A program made the translations under genes and the position numbers. From the NCBI GenBank assembly GCA_018374355.1, contig JAHAFI010000014.1, forward strand, positions 8,435-72,434: DNA of 64,000 bases, given 5' to 3'. Below, piece after piece: positions 24,454 to 33,580 of this stretch. The stretch comes from Clostridiales bacterium. Lineage in GTDB: Bacteria; Bacillota; Clostridia; Lachnospirales; Lachnospiraceae. The notes under the pieces are model-generated. The model saw only the letters and a list, made by a program, of their open reading frames with translations, was not told the DNA's origin and did no database searches. Within the stretch, counting starts at the first letter, position 1; every line of letters starts with the position of its first letter.

Positions 24454-26301
24454 ATGGTGCCTTTGGAAAATCTTACGAGAGAATCCATACTTTCCGATGA
24501 AGTATTTACAGAAGTATTCGAACAGGAAGACCTGATCTACAGGGAAAGGCTCCTGATATCACTGAAGGACAGGGCGAAGGAGCTTGGAGTAAAAACACAG
24601 TTCGATGCGATGGAAAGAGTGTTTAAGGCAGTGCTGAAAACAACTCTGCAGAAAACAAGAAAAAAAGCAATGATTGATAACTGGACAAATTTTAGCGGAG
24701 ATTATGACAATATGAAATGCGGTTCATGGCTTGCTTCGGATGATGGAATTTATACGTTTAATAAAGACTATGATAACGAGGTTATTGTATGCTACCATCC
24801 GATACTGCCGATAAAGCGGCTGCAGAATATGCAGACCGGAGAGGAACGCTTAAAGATTGCGTTTAAAAGGAACCATGTCTGGAAGGAAATAATCGTAAAC
24901 AAGGATTTAGTTTCTTCTGCTTCAAAGATTGTTGCCCTTTCAAAGCTGGGAGTAGCAGTCACAAGCGAAAATGCGAAGCTTCTGGTCAAGTATCTTTCTG
25001 ATGTGGAAAATCTGAATGATGACTGTATTCCGGTACAAAAGTCAACTGCAAAGCTTGGGTGGATTGACGGCACGTTTGTCCCGTATGACGATGATGTTAT
25101 TTTTGACGGGGACGTAAGTTTCCGCTATGTGTATGAAAGTATTAAGTCCTGCGGCGGAGAAAAAGAGTGGATGGATTACGTGAAAAAATTAAGGAAGACG
25201 AACCGGATAGAAATACTTCTGTCCCTGTCAGTTTCATTTGCCAGTGTATTGATCGGCCTGCTGGATATGCAGCCTTTTATATTTGACCTGTGGGGAGAAA
25301 CAGGATATGGAAAATCAGTATCCATGATGCTTGCTGCATCCGTATGGGGAAATCCCGGTGAGAATCAGTTCATCGGGGACTTTAAATCAACGGATGTCCA
25401 GCTGGAAGTACGGGCAGATATGCTGAATCATCTTCCTGTATTATTAGACGATTCCAGCAAAGTGAACGATAAACTCCGTGATAATTTCGAGGGATTTGTG
25501 TATTCCATGTGTTCCGGAAAAGGAAAAAGCCGTTCCACCAAAGACCTGGGGATCCGGCGGGAAAACACGTGGAAAAATATCATCATGACTAATGGGGAAC
25601 ACCCGCTGGAATCTTATGTATATCAAGGGGGTGCAATTAACAGGATTCTGGAAATCGAATGCAAAAGGACGGTTTATGATGACGTTGCAGAAACCATAGG
25701 TTTCCTGCTGAAAAATTACGGTTTTGCAGGACGCAGATTCATAAAAATAGTAAAGGCTATGGGAGTGGAAGCTGTCCGAGAAATAAGGGACGATATACAG
25801 TCCCGGATCTTTGAAGACGGAAAACCCCAGAAACAGGGAGTTGCATTATCCATCCTTCTGACAGCAGACAGGATTATTGCTGATTTTCTGTTCAAGGATG
25901 GAATCTATATACCTATTGAGGAAGCTATGGAAATGCTGACGGATGAAAGTGAGCTGTCTGAGAATGAAAGATGTTATCAGTACCTGCTGGATAAAGTTTC
26001 GATGAATCCTCAGCGGTTCGATTTGGATTCCAATGTGGAAAAATGGGGTGTAATAGACAAAGGATATGCAATTTTTTATGTCCAGGCATTTAAAGATTTG
26101 TGTAAAGCGGGGAATTTTTCCGCAAAATCATTTTTCCCATGGGCTGACCGGAAAGAATTGATACAGACTCAGAATGGAAAACCGAGTAAAGTGAAAAAGA
26201 TCGAAGGGCATTCCTGCAAATGTATCTTCCTGAAGCTGAGGGAAGAAGGACCGATGGAGGGATTTGAAGATGTGGATCAGGGCAAGCTTCCGTTTATGTA
26301 A
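24454..26301 (+). CDS. DUF927-type phage replication ATPase/helicase
   Basis: 615 aa from the ATG at 24454 (AGAGGTG upstream; a GTG at 24445 is an alternative). The ATPase core has Walker A GETGYGKS (~281) and a Walker B-like LPVLLDDSS (~330). DUF927 proteins accompany CHC2 primase fragments in Firmicute phages and are taken to be replicative helicases. It is followed directly by the candidate origin. Confidence 0.82.
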   Translation: MVPLENLTRESILSDEVFTEVFEQEDLIYRERLLISLKDRAKELGVKTQFDAMERVFKAVLKTTLQKTRKKAMIDNWTNFSGDYDNMKCGSWLASDDGIYTFNKDYDNEVIVCYHPILPIKRLQNMQTGEERLKIAFKRNHVWKEIIVNKDLVSSASKIVALSKLGVAVTSENAKLLVKYLSDVENLNDDCIPVQKSTAKLGWIDGTFVPYDDDVIFDGDVSFRYVYESIKSCGGEKEWMDYVKKLRKTNRIEILLSLSVSFASVLIGLLDMQPFIFDLWGETGYGKSVSMMLAASVWGNPGENQFIGDFKSTDVQLEVRADMLNHLPVLLDDSSKVNDKLRDNFEGFVYSMCSGKGKSRSTKDLGIRRENTWKNIIMTNGEHPLESYVYQGGAINRILEIECKRTVYDDVAETIGFLLKNYGFAGRRFIKIVKAMGVEAVREIRDDIQSRIFEDGKPQKQGVALSILLTADRIIADFLFKDGIYIPIEEAMEMLTDESELSENERCYQYLLDKVSMNPQRFDLDSNVEKWGVIDKGYAIFYVQAFKDLCKAGNFSAKSFFPWADRKELIQTQNGKPSKVKKIEGHSCKCIFLKLREEGPMEGFEDVDQGKLPFM

Positions 26302-26306
26302 GAGAA

Positions 26307-26528
26307 GGTTACCAAGTTACCCGGTTACCGGATAATTTGTATTATATATAGAATAAAAAATATGAAATGTTTTATTTTTAAAAATTTCCATATAGGAAAA
26401 AATGGTGGTAACCCGGTAACCGGAGATAAAAAATGGCGCTAATGCCTGATTTTAAAGGCTTTTCTGGTTACTACTAAAAAGTAACTTTCGGTAACTAAAC
26501 ACGAACAATCGTAACTTATGGAGTAACT
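26307..26528. other. Candidate phage replication origin (GTAAC iterons)
   Basis: The 227-base gap holds ten copies of GTTACC/GGTAAC or GTAACT. Three lie at the left (26307-26329), two in the middle (26407-26421) and five at the right (26466, 26480, 26490, 26510, 26522). Between the first two groups lies a ~70-base very AT-rich stretch (26332-26400). Iterons plus an AT-rich unwinding region immediately after the helicase gene is the layout of a phage origin. No ORF is present. Confidence 0.6.
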
Positions 26529-26750
26529 ATGGATAATAACACATTAAAACAATACTTTGAAATGTTCACAGCAGCATGGAAAATGTTCCGGGCGTTTAAG
26601 GAGTTACGGACAGATGAAGACCGGGAAAGACTGAAATGTGCTGCGGAACAGATTTACCAGAAATACCCGGAAAAGATCATGAGGAACCTGATCTGGGTGA
26701 TATTCGATGAACTGGACAGGCTTGCAGGAGTAAAGAACAATGGCAAATAG
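26529..26750 (+). CDS. Small helical phage protein
   Basis: 73 aa, starts at the end of the iteron array with GGAG upstream. Helical: LKQYFEMFTAAWKMFRAFKELRTDEDRERLK. Not recognised. Overlaps the next (broken) gene by 11 bases. Confidence 0.6.
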   Translation: MDNNTLKQYFEMFTAAWKMFRAFKELRTDEDRERLKCAAEQIYQKYPEKIMRNLIWVIFDELDRLAGVKNNGK

Positions 26751-26899
26751 AAAAAAAAGAAGAGAAACCGGAAACACATATCTGCTATCTGTGCAATAGA
26801 GAGATAGACCCGGGAGAGAAGTTTGAATTCATTCAGACAAAGAGAAAAAGTAAGTTATACATCCATGCAGGGTGTATGGGGAAATTCAGGAGGAAATAA
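26740..26899 (+). pseudogene. Small zinc-finger protein, frameshifted at an A8 tract
   Basis: As given, the ATG at 26740 reads only 19 codons. Removing one of the eight As at 26751-26758 gives a 52-aa protein, MANRKKEEKPETHICYLCNR...KLYIHAGCMGKFRRK, with a CxxC...HxxC zinc site. Its stop lies 1 base before the TTG of the next gene, as expected for an operon. This supports the repaired reading. Confidence 0.7.
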
Positions 26900-26900
26900 A

Positions 26901-27494
26901 TTGGAACCAGTAAAAGTAAAAATAGATCATGAAAAGCTGATAGAAGCTCTAAGAGAACAGCAGAAAACGCAGATACAGTTAAGTAATGAGCTTGGGATGT
27001 CAGACCAATATCTGGCCACAAGGCATAAACGCGGAGACGAATACCCTGTATCCATGGAAATGGCGATATGCCACCTGCTGGGGAAGGAGAAAGGGTATTT
27101 TATCCGGGAAGAGAAAGTTGAAACGGATCAGGAAGCACGGAACCCGAAGATATTGGAAAATATCTACCGGGAAAACCGGAGACAGATGGAGCTGCTTGAA
27201 AATATCGGGGAGAAGCTGGAAGACCTTTTCCGGAAAGTCAATGCGAATACGGTGCAGTTGGAAAAGATCAAAGAGAGCGTCGGACAGATGGCGAAAACAG
27301 ATCTGGACATAGCGGTTGAGTTTCTGCGCAAAATGTTGTCTGGTGGCCGGGTGGACGGAGGCAGCATACTCATGGAGGCGGAAAACGCAGGCATCAAGCG
27401 CAGTGACCTGATGAAAGCGAAGAAGGAACTGAATGTGCAGGTGGAAGTATCTTACGGGAAGAACCAGAAGAACTGGTGGTATATGAAGTATTAA
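26901..27494 (+). CDS. Phage protein with HTH-like start and coiled coil
   Basis: 197 aa from the TTG at 26901, which has AGGAGG 7 bases upstream. The N-terminal part (LIEALREQQKTQIQLSNELGMSDQYLATRHKRGDEYPVSMEMAICHLLG) resembles a CI-type HTH. Residues ~80-145 form a coiled coil. The C-terminal ~50 residues (GGRVDGGSILMEAENAGIKRSDLMKAKKELNV) look like a winged helix as in phage replisome organisers. Function unknown. Confidence 0.65.
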   Translation: MEPVKVKIDHEKLIEALREQQKTQIQLSNELGMSDQYLATRHKRGDEYPVSMEMAICHLLGKEKGYFIREEKVETDQEARNPKILENIYRENRRQMELLENIGEKLEDLFRKVNANTVQLEKIKESVGQMAKTDLDIAVEFLRKMLSGGRVDGGSILMEAENAGIKRSDLMKAKKELNVQVEVSYGKNQKNWWYMKY

Positions 27495-27506
27495 AGGAGG
27501 AACATC

Positions 27507-27635
27507 ATGATCGAGATTGTAGGACAGCCTAGGGAAGCTACGGATGAGGAAATAAAGGAGCTGGGTGAAGATACCCAGCAGGAACAGACAGACTGGCGGG
27601 AAGCGGTGATGAGGACGTTTCTGGCGGGGCATTAA
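27507..27635 (+). CDS. Small acidic phage protein (42 aa)
   Basis: ATG with AAAGGAGG 6 bases upstream. Sequence MIEIVGQPREATDEEIKELG...WREAVMRTFLAGH. Not recognised. Confidence 0.55.
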   Translation: MIEIVGQPREATDEEIKELGEDTQQEQTDWREAVMRTFLAGH

Positions 27636-27649
27636 AAGGGGGGGGAGAA

Positions 27650-28132
27650 ATGAGAGAAATACTTTTTAAAGCAAAGCATAAGAGTTGGGAAGGAATGCTA
27701 AAAAGAGATTGGTGGGTAGAAGGGTATCCGGTTAGAATTCAGTCATGTGCAAGTAAAGATGAGTACGATTATAGAATTGTACCGGACTACGCAAGGGCAT
27801 TATACACTACCGGAATCGACACTAAAACCCTCTGCCGGTACACCGGATTGAAAGATAAAGACGGGAAGCGGATATGGGAGAATGACATAACAAAGCTATT
27901 ATTGGATGGCGGAGAAGCAAGATATTTCAAAGTTTCCTTTAAAAAAGTAATCAGAAAAGTTGTGAGTTATCCCGATTTTTGCGAACCGGTTGCAAAAGTA
28001 GAGTTAAATGCAGTCTGCTTTGAGTGGGATGGCTATGAGTTATTCCCTTGCGTGGATGAAAAAGGTGTATCTGATGTGGCAAAGATGGAAGTTGTCGGCA
28101 ATATCTTTGACAATCCAGAATTATTGAAATAA
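27650..28132 (+). CDS. YopX family protein
   Basis: 160 aa with GGGGGGAG upstream. MREILFKAKHKSWEGM, then LCRYTGLKDKDGKRIWENDITKL (~61-83) and the closing MEVVGNIFDNPELL are the YopX family signatures, first seen in the SPbeta prophage. The family is very common in Firmicute phages; function unknown. The 55-base gap after it contains a GC-rich hairpin (GCC..GGC) near 28148. Confidence 0.88.
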   Translation: MREILFKAKHKSWEGMLKRDWWVEGYPVRIQSCASKDEYDYRIVPDYARALYTTGIDTKTLCRYTGLKDKDGKRIWENDITKLLLDGGEARYFKVSFKKVIRKVVSYPDFCEPVAKVELNAVCFEWDGYELFPCVDEKGVSDVAKMEVVGNIFDNPELLK

Positions 28133-28187
28133 CAAGAAAGGAGCCAGCCTCCGGCCGGGGCAAGGGTATACCGGGCTTCTTAGGAAA

Positions 28188-29555
28188 ATGGATTATTTAG
28201 AGTTTTTGAACAATAAGAAATTTATATTGGAGAGCAGTGGATTTGACATTGATAAAGCAGAATTAAATCCAAAACTGTTTGAGTATGAAAAAGATATTGT
28301 GCGTTGGGCACTTGCGAAAGGCAGGGCTGCTATATTCGCTGACTGTGGCCTTGGAAAAACAGCTATGCAGCTTGAGTGGGCGCATCAGGTAGCACTTCAT
28401 ACTGGTGGGAAGGTGCTTATCCTGGCACCGCTGGCAGTAGCACATCAGACTGCAAAAGAGGGTGAAAAATTCAGAATAAAAGCAGTTGTTGCGGAATGTC
28501 AGTCCGGGACGGATGTTATAAGCATTACAAATTATGAAAAGATGGATAGATTTGTAGCAAATGAATTTACAGGGATTGTACTTGATGAAAGCAGCATCCT
28601 GAAATCCTTTACTGGAAAAGTGAGAACATCAATCATAGAAAACTTTGCGAGGGTTCCATATAAATTGGCATGTACGGCTACTCCGTCGCCGAATGATTAT
28701 ATGGAGCTTGGAAATCACAGTGAACTTCTTGGAGTTATGACACGCTCAGAAATGCTTGCGATGTTCTTTGTACATGACGGAGGGGAAACATCAAAGTGGA
28801 GGCTGAAAGGCCATGCAGAAAACATATTCTGGCAGTGGATGGCAACCTGGAGTGTGTTTATTGGAAATCCAGCAGACCTGGGATACAAGATAGATGGCTT
28901 TGCTCTTCCAAAACTGAATATGCAGCAGATTATTGTAGATGGACAGTCTCCGGTGACGGATACGCTCACACTTACGGAGCGCAGACAGGCCAGAAAGAAC
29001 AGCTTAGAGGAACGATGCAAGGCGGCAGCTGCACTTGTAAATAATTCAGATGAGCAGTGGCTTGTATGGTGTGATCTGAATGACGAGAGCGCGAAGCTCC
29101 ATGAACTTATTAATGTCTCTGTAGAGGTAAAAGGCTCCGATAAGCCTAAACATAAGCGGGATTCCATGATTGGTTTTTCAAATGATGAAATCAAATGCCT
29201 AGTGACAAAGCCGAAGATAGCCGGGTTTGGAATGAACTGGCAGAACTGCCATAATATGATTTTCGTAGGGCTTTCCGATAGCTATGAAGCATTTTATCAG
29301 GCGGTACGGCGATGCTGGCGGTTCGGACAAGAATCGGAAGTAAACGTATATATCATCATTTCATCGAAAGAAGGCTGCGTACTGGATAATATCGAACAGA
29401 AGCAGAAAAAGGATGAAAAGATGAAATCACAGATGATAGAGCTTACGAAAGAAATAACCAAGAAAGAGCTGCAGCACACCTGCCGGATTAGTACGCCATA
29501 CAATCCCACTGTAGAAATGGAGCTGCCGGAATGGAAGGAGTTTAAAACAGCATGA
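28188..29555 (+). CDS. SNF2-like superfamily 2 helicase
   Basis: 455 aa. Motif I FADCGLGKTAM (~51), motif II VLDESS (~133), motif III ACTATPSPNDY (~165) and motif VI QAVRRCWRFGQESEV (~380) identify a SNF2/SF2 helicase-like translocase of the phage type. It overlaps the next methyltransferase by 4 bases, suggesting joint action or shared expression. Such enzymes may act on replication forks or on modified DNA; the role is inferred. Confidence 0.85.
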   Translation: MDYLEFLNNKKFILESSGFDIDKAELNPKLFEYEKDIVRWALAKGRAAIFADCGLGKTAMQLEWAHQVALHTGGKVLILAPLAVAHQTAKEGEKFRIKAVVAECQSGTDVISITNYEKMDRFVANEFTGIVLDESSILKSFTGKVRTSIIENFARVPYKLACTATPSPNDYMELGNHSELLGVMTRSEMLAMFFVHDGGETSKWRLKGHAENIFWQWMATWSVFIGNPADLGYKIDGFALPKLNMQQIIVDGQSPVTDTLTLTERRQARKNSLEERCKAAAALVNNSDEQWLVWCDLNDESAKLHELINVSVEVKGSDKPKHKRDSMIGFSNDEIKCLVTKPKIAGFGMNWQNCHNMIFVGLSDSYEAFYQAVRRCWRFGQESEVNVYIIISSKEGCVLDNIEQKQKKDEKMKSQMIELTKEITKKELQHTCRISTPYNPTVEMELPEWKEFKTA

Positions 29556-30463
29556 AGATATTAGGACAGGTAGTAACTGAAAAATTTTCTATATACAATG
29601 GGGACTCTTGCGAAGTAATCAAAGAAATACCGGATAACAGCATTCATTACACTATTTTTTCTCCGCCATTTGCAAGCCTTTATACATATTCCAATTCAGA
29701 CCGTGACATGGGAAATAGCCGCGGAGATGACGAATTTTACCAGCATTTCAAATTTCTTGCAGGAGAATTATACCGTGTAACAATGCCGGGAAGACTGCTT
29801 AGTTTTCACTGTATGGATTTGCCTTTGATGAAGGAAAGAGACGGCGTGATTGGACTTAAGGATTTCCCTGCAATTATCCGGCAGGTATTCGAAGACTGTG
29901 GGTTTATCTACCATTCAAGAGTAACTATCTGGAAGAATCCAGTAACGGAAATGCAGAGAACAAAGGCTCTTGGACTGTTATGGAAACAGATTAAAAAAGA
30001 TAGTTCCATGAACCGCCAGGGAATACCGGACTACATTATCACAATGAGAAAGCCCGGAGAAAACCAGGAGAGAATCACACATACAGATGAGACATTTCCT
30101 TGTGATGTGTGGCAGAAATACGCGAGCCCTGTATGGATGGATATCAAACAATCGGATACCCTGCAAAGAAAATCAGCCAGAGATGAGAAAGATGAACGGC
30201 ATATATGTCCGTTGCAGTTGGAAGTAATCCAGAGATGCGTGGAGTTGTGGACGAATCCCGGGGATATTGTACTTGACCCGTTTGCAGGAATTGGCAGCAG
30301 TCCATATGTAGCAGTAAAACTCGGACGAAGGGGAATGGGAATAGAACTGAAAGAGAGTTATTATCGGCAGGCGGTAAATAATCTTGAAGCGGCAGCAGGA
30401 AATATAAATGAATGTGATGTAGTCGGCCAGATGAGTATTTTTGATATGGAGGCGATGCCGTGA
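29552..30463 (+). CDS. DNA methyltransferase (N4-cytosine/N6-adenine type)
   Basis: 303 aa. The catalytic motif IV is SPPF (~37-40) and the AdoMet motif I is DPFAGIGSSPYVA (~242), in the beta-class order (IV before I). SPP(F/Y) is more typical of N4-cytosine enzymes than DPPY, but base specificity cannot be fixed. No cognate endonuclease is nearby, so it is likely an orphan protecting phage DNA against host restriction. Overlaps both neighbours by 4 bases. Confidence 0.88.
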   Translation: MKILGQVVTEKFSIYNGDSCEVIKEIPDNSIHYTIFSPPFASLYTYSNSDRDMGNSRGDDEFYQHFKFLAGELYRVTMPGRLLSFHCMDLPLMKERDGVIGLKDFPAIIRQVFEDCGFIYHSRVTIWKNPVTEMQRTKALGLLWKQIKKDSSMNRQGIPDYIITMRKPGENQERITHTDETFPCDVWQKYASPVWMDIKQSDTLQRKSARDEKDERHICPLQLEVIQRCVELWTNPGDIVLDPFAGIGSSPYVAVKLGRRGMGIELKESYYRQAVNNLEAAAGNINECDVVGQMSIFDMEAMP

Positions 30464-32085
30464 GATATTTAATAATTGACGCTTTTGCCGGTGGCGGCGG
30501 GGCAAGCGTAGGAATAGAAATGGCTCTGGGACGTCCAGTTGATATTGCAATCAACCATGATTCCCAGGCTATCCGAATGCACCAGACAAACCATCCGGGA
30601 ACCCTGCACCTTACAGAAGACATTTTTAAAGTAGACCTGCAGAAATATGTTGGTGGCCGCCATGTAGCCCTGATGTGGGCTTCCCCGGACTGTACCAGTC
30701 ACAGCAAAGCCAAAGGAGGACAGCCCCGGAAACAGGGGTTACGAATCCTCCCATGGGCGGTGTACAAGCACGCTAAAAAGATTCTGCCGGATGTCATCAT
30801 TATGGAGAACGTTGAGGAAATCCAGCAGTGGGGACCATTGGATGAAAAAGGCAAGCCAATACCGGAGAGAAAAGGAGAGGAGTATCAACGATTCATCAGT
30901 AAGATGGAAAGCCTTGGATATGAATTTGATTCCCGTGAACTGGTGGCAGCAGATTACGGCGCGCCCACAACCCGTAAGCGCTGGTACGCAGTGTTCCGAC
31001 GGGACGGAAAACCAATTGTCTGGCCAGCACCAACCCACAGCAAGACGGGCGGTGACGAAAAACAGAAATGGGAGCCGGTATCAAGTGTTCTGGATTTCAC
31101 AGATCTGGGTAATTCCATTTTCGGCCGGAAGAAACCGCTGGCAGAGAATACCATGCGTCGGATCGCCAGGGGATTGGAGAAATTTGTATTCAATAATCCA
31201 GAGCCATTCATTATGCAGATAGGACAGACGGGATTCACAGGCGACAGGAACAGAGAAATACACAGCCCATTGTCAACAATTGTTACAAAAAATGAACATT
31301 GCCTTATTTCGCCGGTAATTGCTCCATATATGCTCAGAAATAACCACGGGGCACCAGGAAGTGATGTCAAAGACCCGATACTAACTATCACGACAGGAGG
31401 ACATCACGGGATGCTCTCACCCTTGCTGATCCAGTATCACTCCGAAACCACCAGAAACGGAGTAAGAGGTCAATCGGTCGGAGAACCAATCCAGACCATA
31501 GACACCAGCAACCGCTACGGTCTTGTGAGTGCTTTCCTCACAAAGTTTTATAAATCCGGTACCGGACAGAGCATGGATGAACCCTTACATACTATCACCA
31601 CATCACCGGGACACTTCGGGCAGGTATCCATCTATGCGGTGGATTGGAAGTATCTACAGGAAGCAGGAGTGGATGAAGAAACCGCCCAGAAAGCCACATG
31701 GGTAAGTCAGTTTATTATGGAATACTACGGGTCAGGTACGGGGCAGCAGGTGACAGAACCCTTACATACTATCGTCACTAAAGACAGATTCGCTCTGATA
31801 ACCATTCTGGGAAATCAGTACGCTATCCTGGATATCTTCCTACGGATGCTGACACCAGAAGAATTAAAGCTGGCACAGGGATTCCCGAAAGACTACATCA
31901 TAGATCGAGATTACAACTGGAAGAAATATCCTATTTGCGAGCAGGTAAAGCGGATTGGGAACAGTGTGGTGCCGATTATGGCGGAAGCTTTGGTAAAGGC
32001 AAATTGTCCATATCTGAAAGTAGGGGAACGCCAGCCAGCACCGATGATCTATATGAAAAAGAATGGTCAGGTGGCGTTTGGATGA
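30460..32085 (+). CDS. DNA cytosine-5 methyltransferase with internal repeats
   Basis: 541 aa. Motif I is IDAFAGGGGASVGIEMALG (~4-22). Motif IV is ASPDCTSHSKAKGG (~75), with the catalytic Cys in PDC rather than PC. Motif VI is IMENVEE (~110), then motif VIII-like DYGAPTTRKRWYAV, and the closing RIGNSVVPIMAEAL (~497). Between ~260 and 460 the recognition region holds about five imperfect ~45-residue repeats with the pattern EP(L/I)xTI(T/V)T. It is an orphan enzyme, probably anti-restriction. Confidence 0.9.
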   Translation: MRYLIIDAFAGGGGASVGIEMALGRPVDIAINHDSQAIRMHQTNHPGTLHLTEDIFKVDLQKYVGGRHVALMWASPDCTSHSKAKGGQPRKQGLRILPWAVYKHAKKILPDVIIMENVEEIQQWGPLDEKGKPIPERKGEEYQRFISKMESLGYEFDSRELVAADYGAPTTRKRWYAVFRRDGKPIVWPAPTHSKTGGDEKQKWEPVSSVLDFTDLGNSIFGRKKPLAENTMRRIARGLEKFVFNNPEPFIMQIGQTGFTGDRNREIHSPLSTIVTKNEHCLISPVIAPYMLRNNHGAPGSDVKDPILTITTGGHHGMLSPLLIQYHSETTRNGVRGQSVGEPIQTIDTSNRYGLVSAFLTKFYKSGTGQSMDEPLHTITTSPGHFGQVSIYAVDWKYLQEAGVDEETAQKATWVSQFIMEYYGSGTGQQVTEPLHTIVTKDRFALITILGNQYAILDIFLRMLTPEELKLAQGFPKDYIIDRDYNWKKYPICEQVKRIGNSVVPIMAEALVKANCPYLKVGERQPAPMIYMKKNGQVAFG

Positions 32086-32103
32086 GAAGGAGGTACAGAG
32101 AAA

Positions 32104-32556
32104 ATGAGCAGATTAACAGAAAATCATGAACATGAAAAATGGTGTTTGAGAGGTTTAAATTGGTTTGAACTGAATGAAGGCAGACTGTCAGTTAAATCAA
32201 TACAGCTTATCTACGGGGCATTATGCAAATTGAGGGATTATGAGAATACAGGCATGACCCCTGAAGAAATTATCAGTCTGAACGAGTTTGAGAACAGCAA
32301 CGGCGAAAATCTGCAGAAAGAGATAGCAAAGCACAGATGGAACCCAGTGGAAGAACGGCTGCCAGCCGATAGCAGGTACATATTGCTGTCATTTGAGAAT
32401 TTCTCCCTTCCGCTGGTCGGACGGTATGAAGACGGTGCATTCTATATCGGAGACTGTGATGAGGGAGACACCTGCGTAGCGAATGAACTATTTGTGAATG
32501 CTTGGATGGAGCTGCCGAAAGCATATAGGCCGGATAAGGGAGGAAATGCAGAATGA
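32104..32556 (+). CDS. DUF551-containing phage protein
   Basis: 150 aa, RBS AGGAGG. The C-terminal half (WNPVEERLPADSRYILLSFENFSLPLVGRYEDGAFYIGD..VNAWMELPKAYRP) is a DUF551 domain. The N-terminal part (LIYGALCKLRDYENTGMTPEEI) is a common phage leader region. Function unknown. Confidence 0.8.
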   Translation: MSRLTENHEHEKWCLRGLNWFELNEGRLSVKSIQLIYGALCKLRDYENTGMTPEEIISLNEFENSNGENLQKEIAKHRWNPVEERLPADSRYILLSFENFSLPLVGRYEDGAFYIGDCDEGDTCVANELFVNAWMELPKAYRPDKGGNAE

Positions 32557-32774
32557 CCAGACCTAAATACGAAACCTGCAGATACGTGGAAACGGTCGGA
32601 CAGATCGCAGTATATGTAAAACCCGGCTGTCCACGGTCGAATCTGATAAAAGGACATTTCGTAACTTCGAAACGCAGATGTGAGGACTGTAGAAGTTACA
32701 GAAAACGTGTGGCAACAGTAAATCCAGATTTTGAAAAAGCAGTAGAGGAGATGGTGAGAAATGGAAAGAATTAA
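32553..32774 (+). CDS. Small Cys-containing phage protein
   Basis: 73 aa; overlaps upstream by 4 bases and downstream by 14. CEDCRSYRKR (~43) with an earlier CRYVE and CPRS may bind zinc. Not recognised. Confidence 0.6.
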   Translation: MTRPKYETCRYVETVGQIAVYVKPGCPRSNLIKGHFVTSKRRCEDCRSYRKRVATVNPDFEKAVEEMVRNGKN

Positions 32775-32988
32775 ATTATTCCCAGCACCACACATTGAGC
32801 TGAGAGTGTCTGTAAGCGATGAAATGATCGCAGACTACAAAGAGTGTGCGAAAATGGCGGAGCAGATAGGGGTTGACGGGAAAGATTGTGATACTTGTAG
32901 CTGGAACGATGCGAAAATTGGCATTGCACATATATGCGGAATGAAAGAATTGGAGCGGATTTTAAAGGACGGGGAATGTGACCGATGA
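32761..32988 (+). CDS. Small Cys-containing phage protein
   Basis: 75 aa. CAKMAEQIGVDGKDCDTCSWNDAKIGIAHICGM has four cysteines in a possible metal-binding layout. GGAG RBS lies inside the preceding gene. Not recognised. Confidence 0.6.
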   Translation: MERIKLFPAPHIELRVSVSDEMIADYKECAKMAEQIGVDGKDCDTCSWNDAKIGIAHICGMKELERILKDGECDR

Positions 32989-33209
32989 CAGCACTGGAGT
33001 ACTTCGAAAGGAGAAAGGCTATGAAGAATGGCGAGGGATATCCAGATCCGACACCGGGCGAGGCAATCAGCCGACTGCCGCATCTTCCGGACAAGATCTG
33101 GGAGCCGATCAAGCTGGTCAGGGACACTCTTCGGCTGATTAAGCTGGATTTGGTGGAGATAACGATGGAGGACCGGAAGACGAGGAAAAGGTATACGTGG
33201 AGGAGGTAG
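32985..33209 (+). CDS. Small phage protein
   Basis: 74 aa; overlaps upstream by 4 bases. Helical and basic at the C-terminus (TRKRYTWRR). Not recognised. Confidence 0.6.
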   Translation: MTALEYFERRKAMKNGEGYPDPTPGEAISRLPHLPDKIWEPIKLVRDTLRLIKLDLVEITMEDRKTRKRYTWRR

Positions 33210-33215
33210 AGAAAC

Positions 33216-33575
33216 ATGGTATCTGAGCAGATAAAATCCTTTTTGGATTTTGTGGACGAGAGCAGAAAAACTTACAGTATGTCACTGGATTCCATGCACC
33301 TTGAAGAGAAGAAACTACAGGATTTCCTTCATGCGATTGAATTTGAACCATCTGCAAAGGAGCGGAGTAAGATCTGCACGAAGCTGCATACAAGCCGGAA
33401 AGAGCGCCGAAGGTATAAGGATATCGTGGAAGAGAGGGAAGAAATCGTGAAGTTCTTTCAGGATCCACAGCATAAAAAGACGCTGGATCAGATGACGCAG
33501 CTCCTTGGCCGGGTGAGGAAAGTAGAAAAATATCATCGTGACAGGACATATTATCCGAGAGTGAAGGAGGGGTGA
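33216..33575 (+). CDS. Helical phage protein
   Basis: 119 aa, RBS GGAGG. Almost all helix, highly charged (LEEKKLQDFLHAIEFEPSAKERSKICTKLHTSRKERRRYKDIVEE). It sits immediately ahead of the ArpU-like regulator, where Firmicute phages often carry a partner protein of unknown function. Confidence 0.6.
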   Translation: MVSEQIKSFLDFVDESRKTYSMSLDSMHLEEKKLQDFLHAIEFEPSAKERSKICTKLHTSRKERRRYKDIVEEREEIVKFFQDPQHKKTLDQMTQLLGRVRKVEKYHRDRTYYPRVKEG

Positions 33576-33580
33576 TTCCG

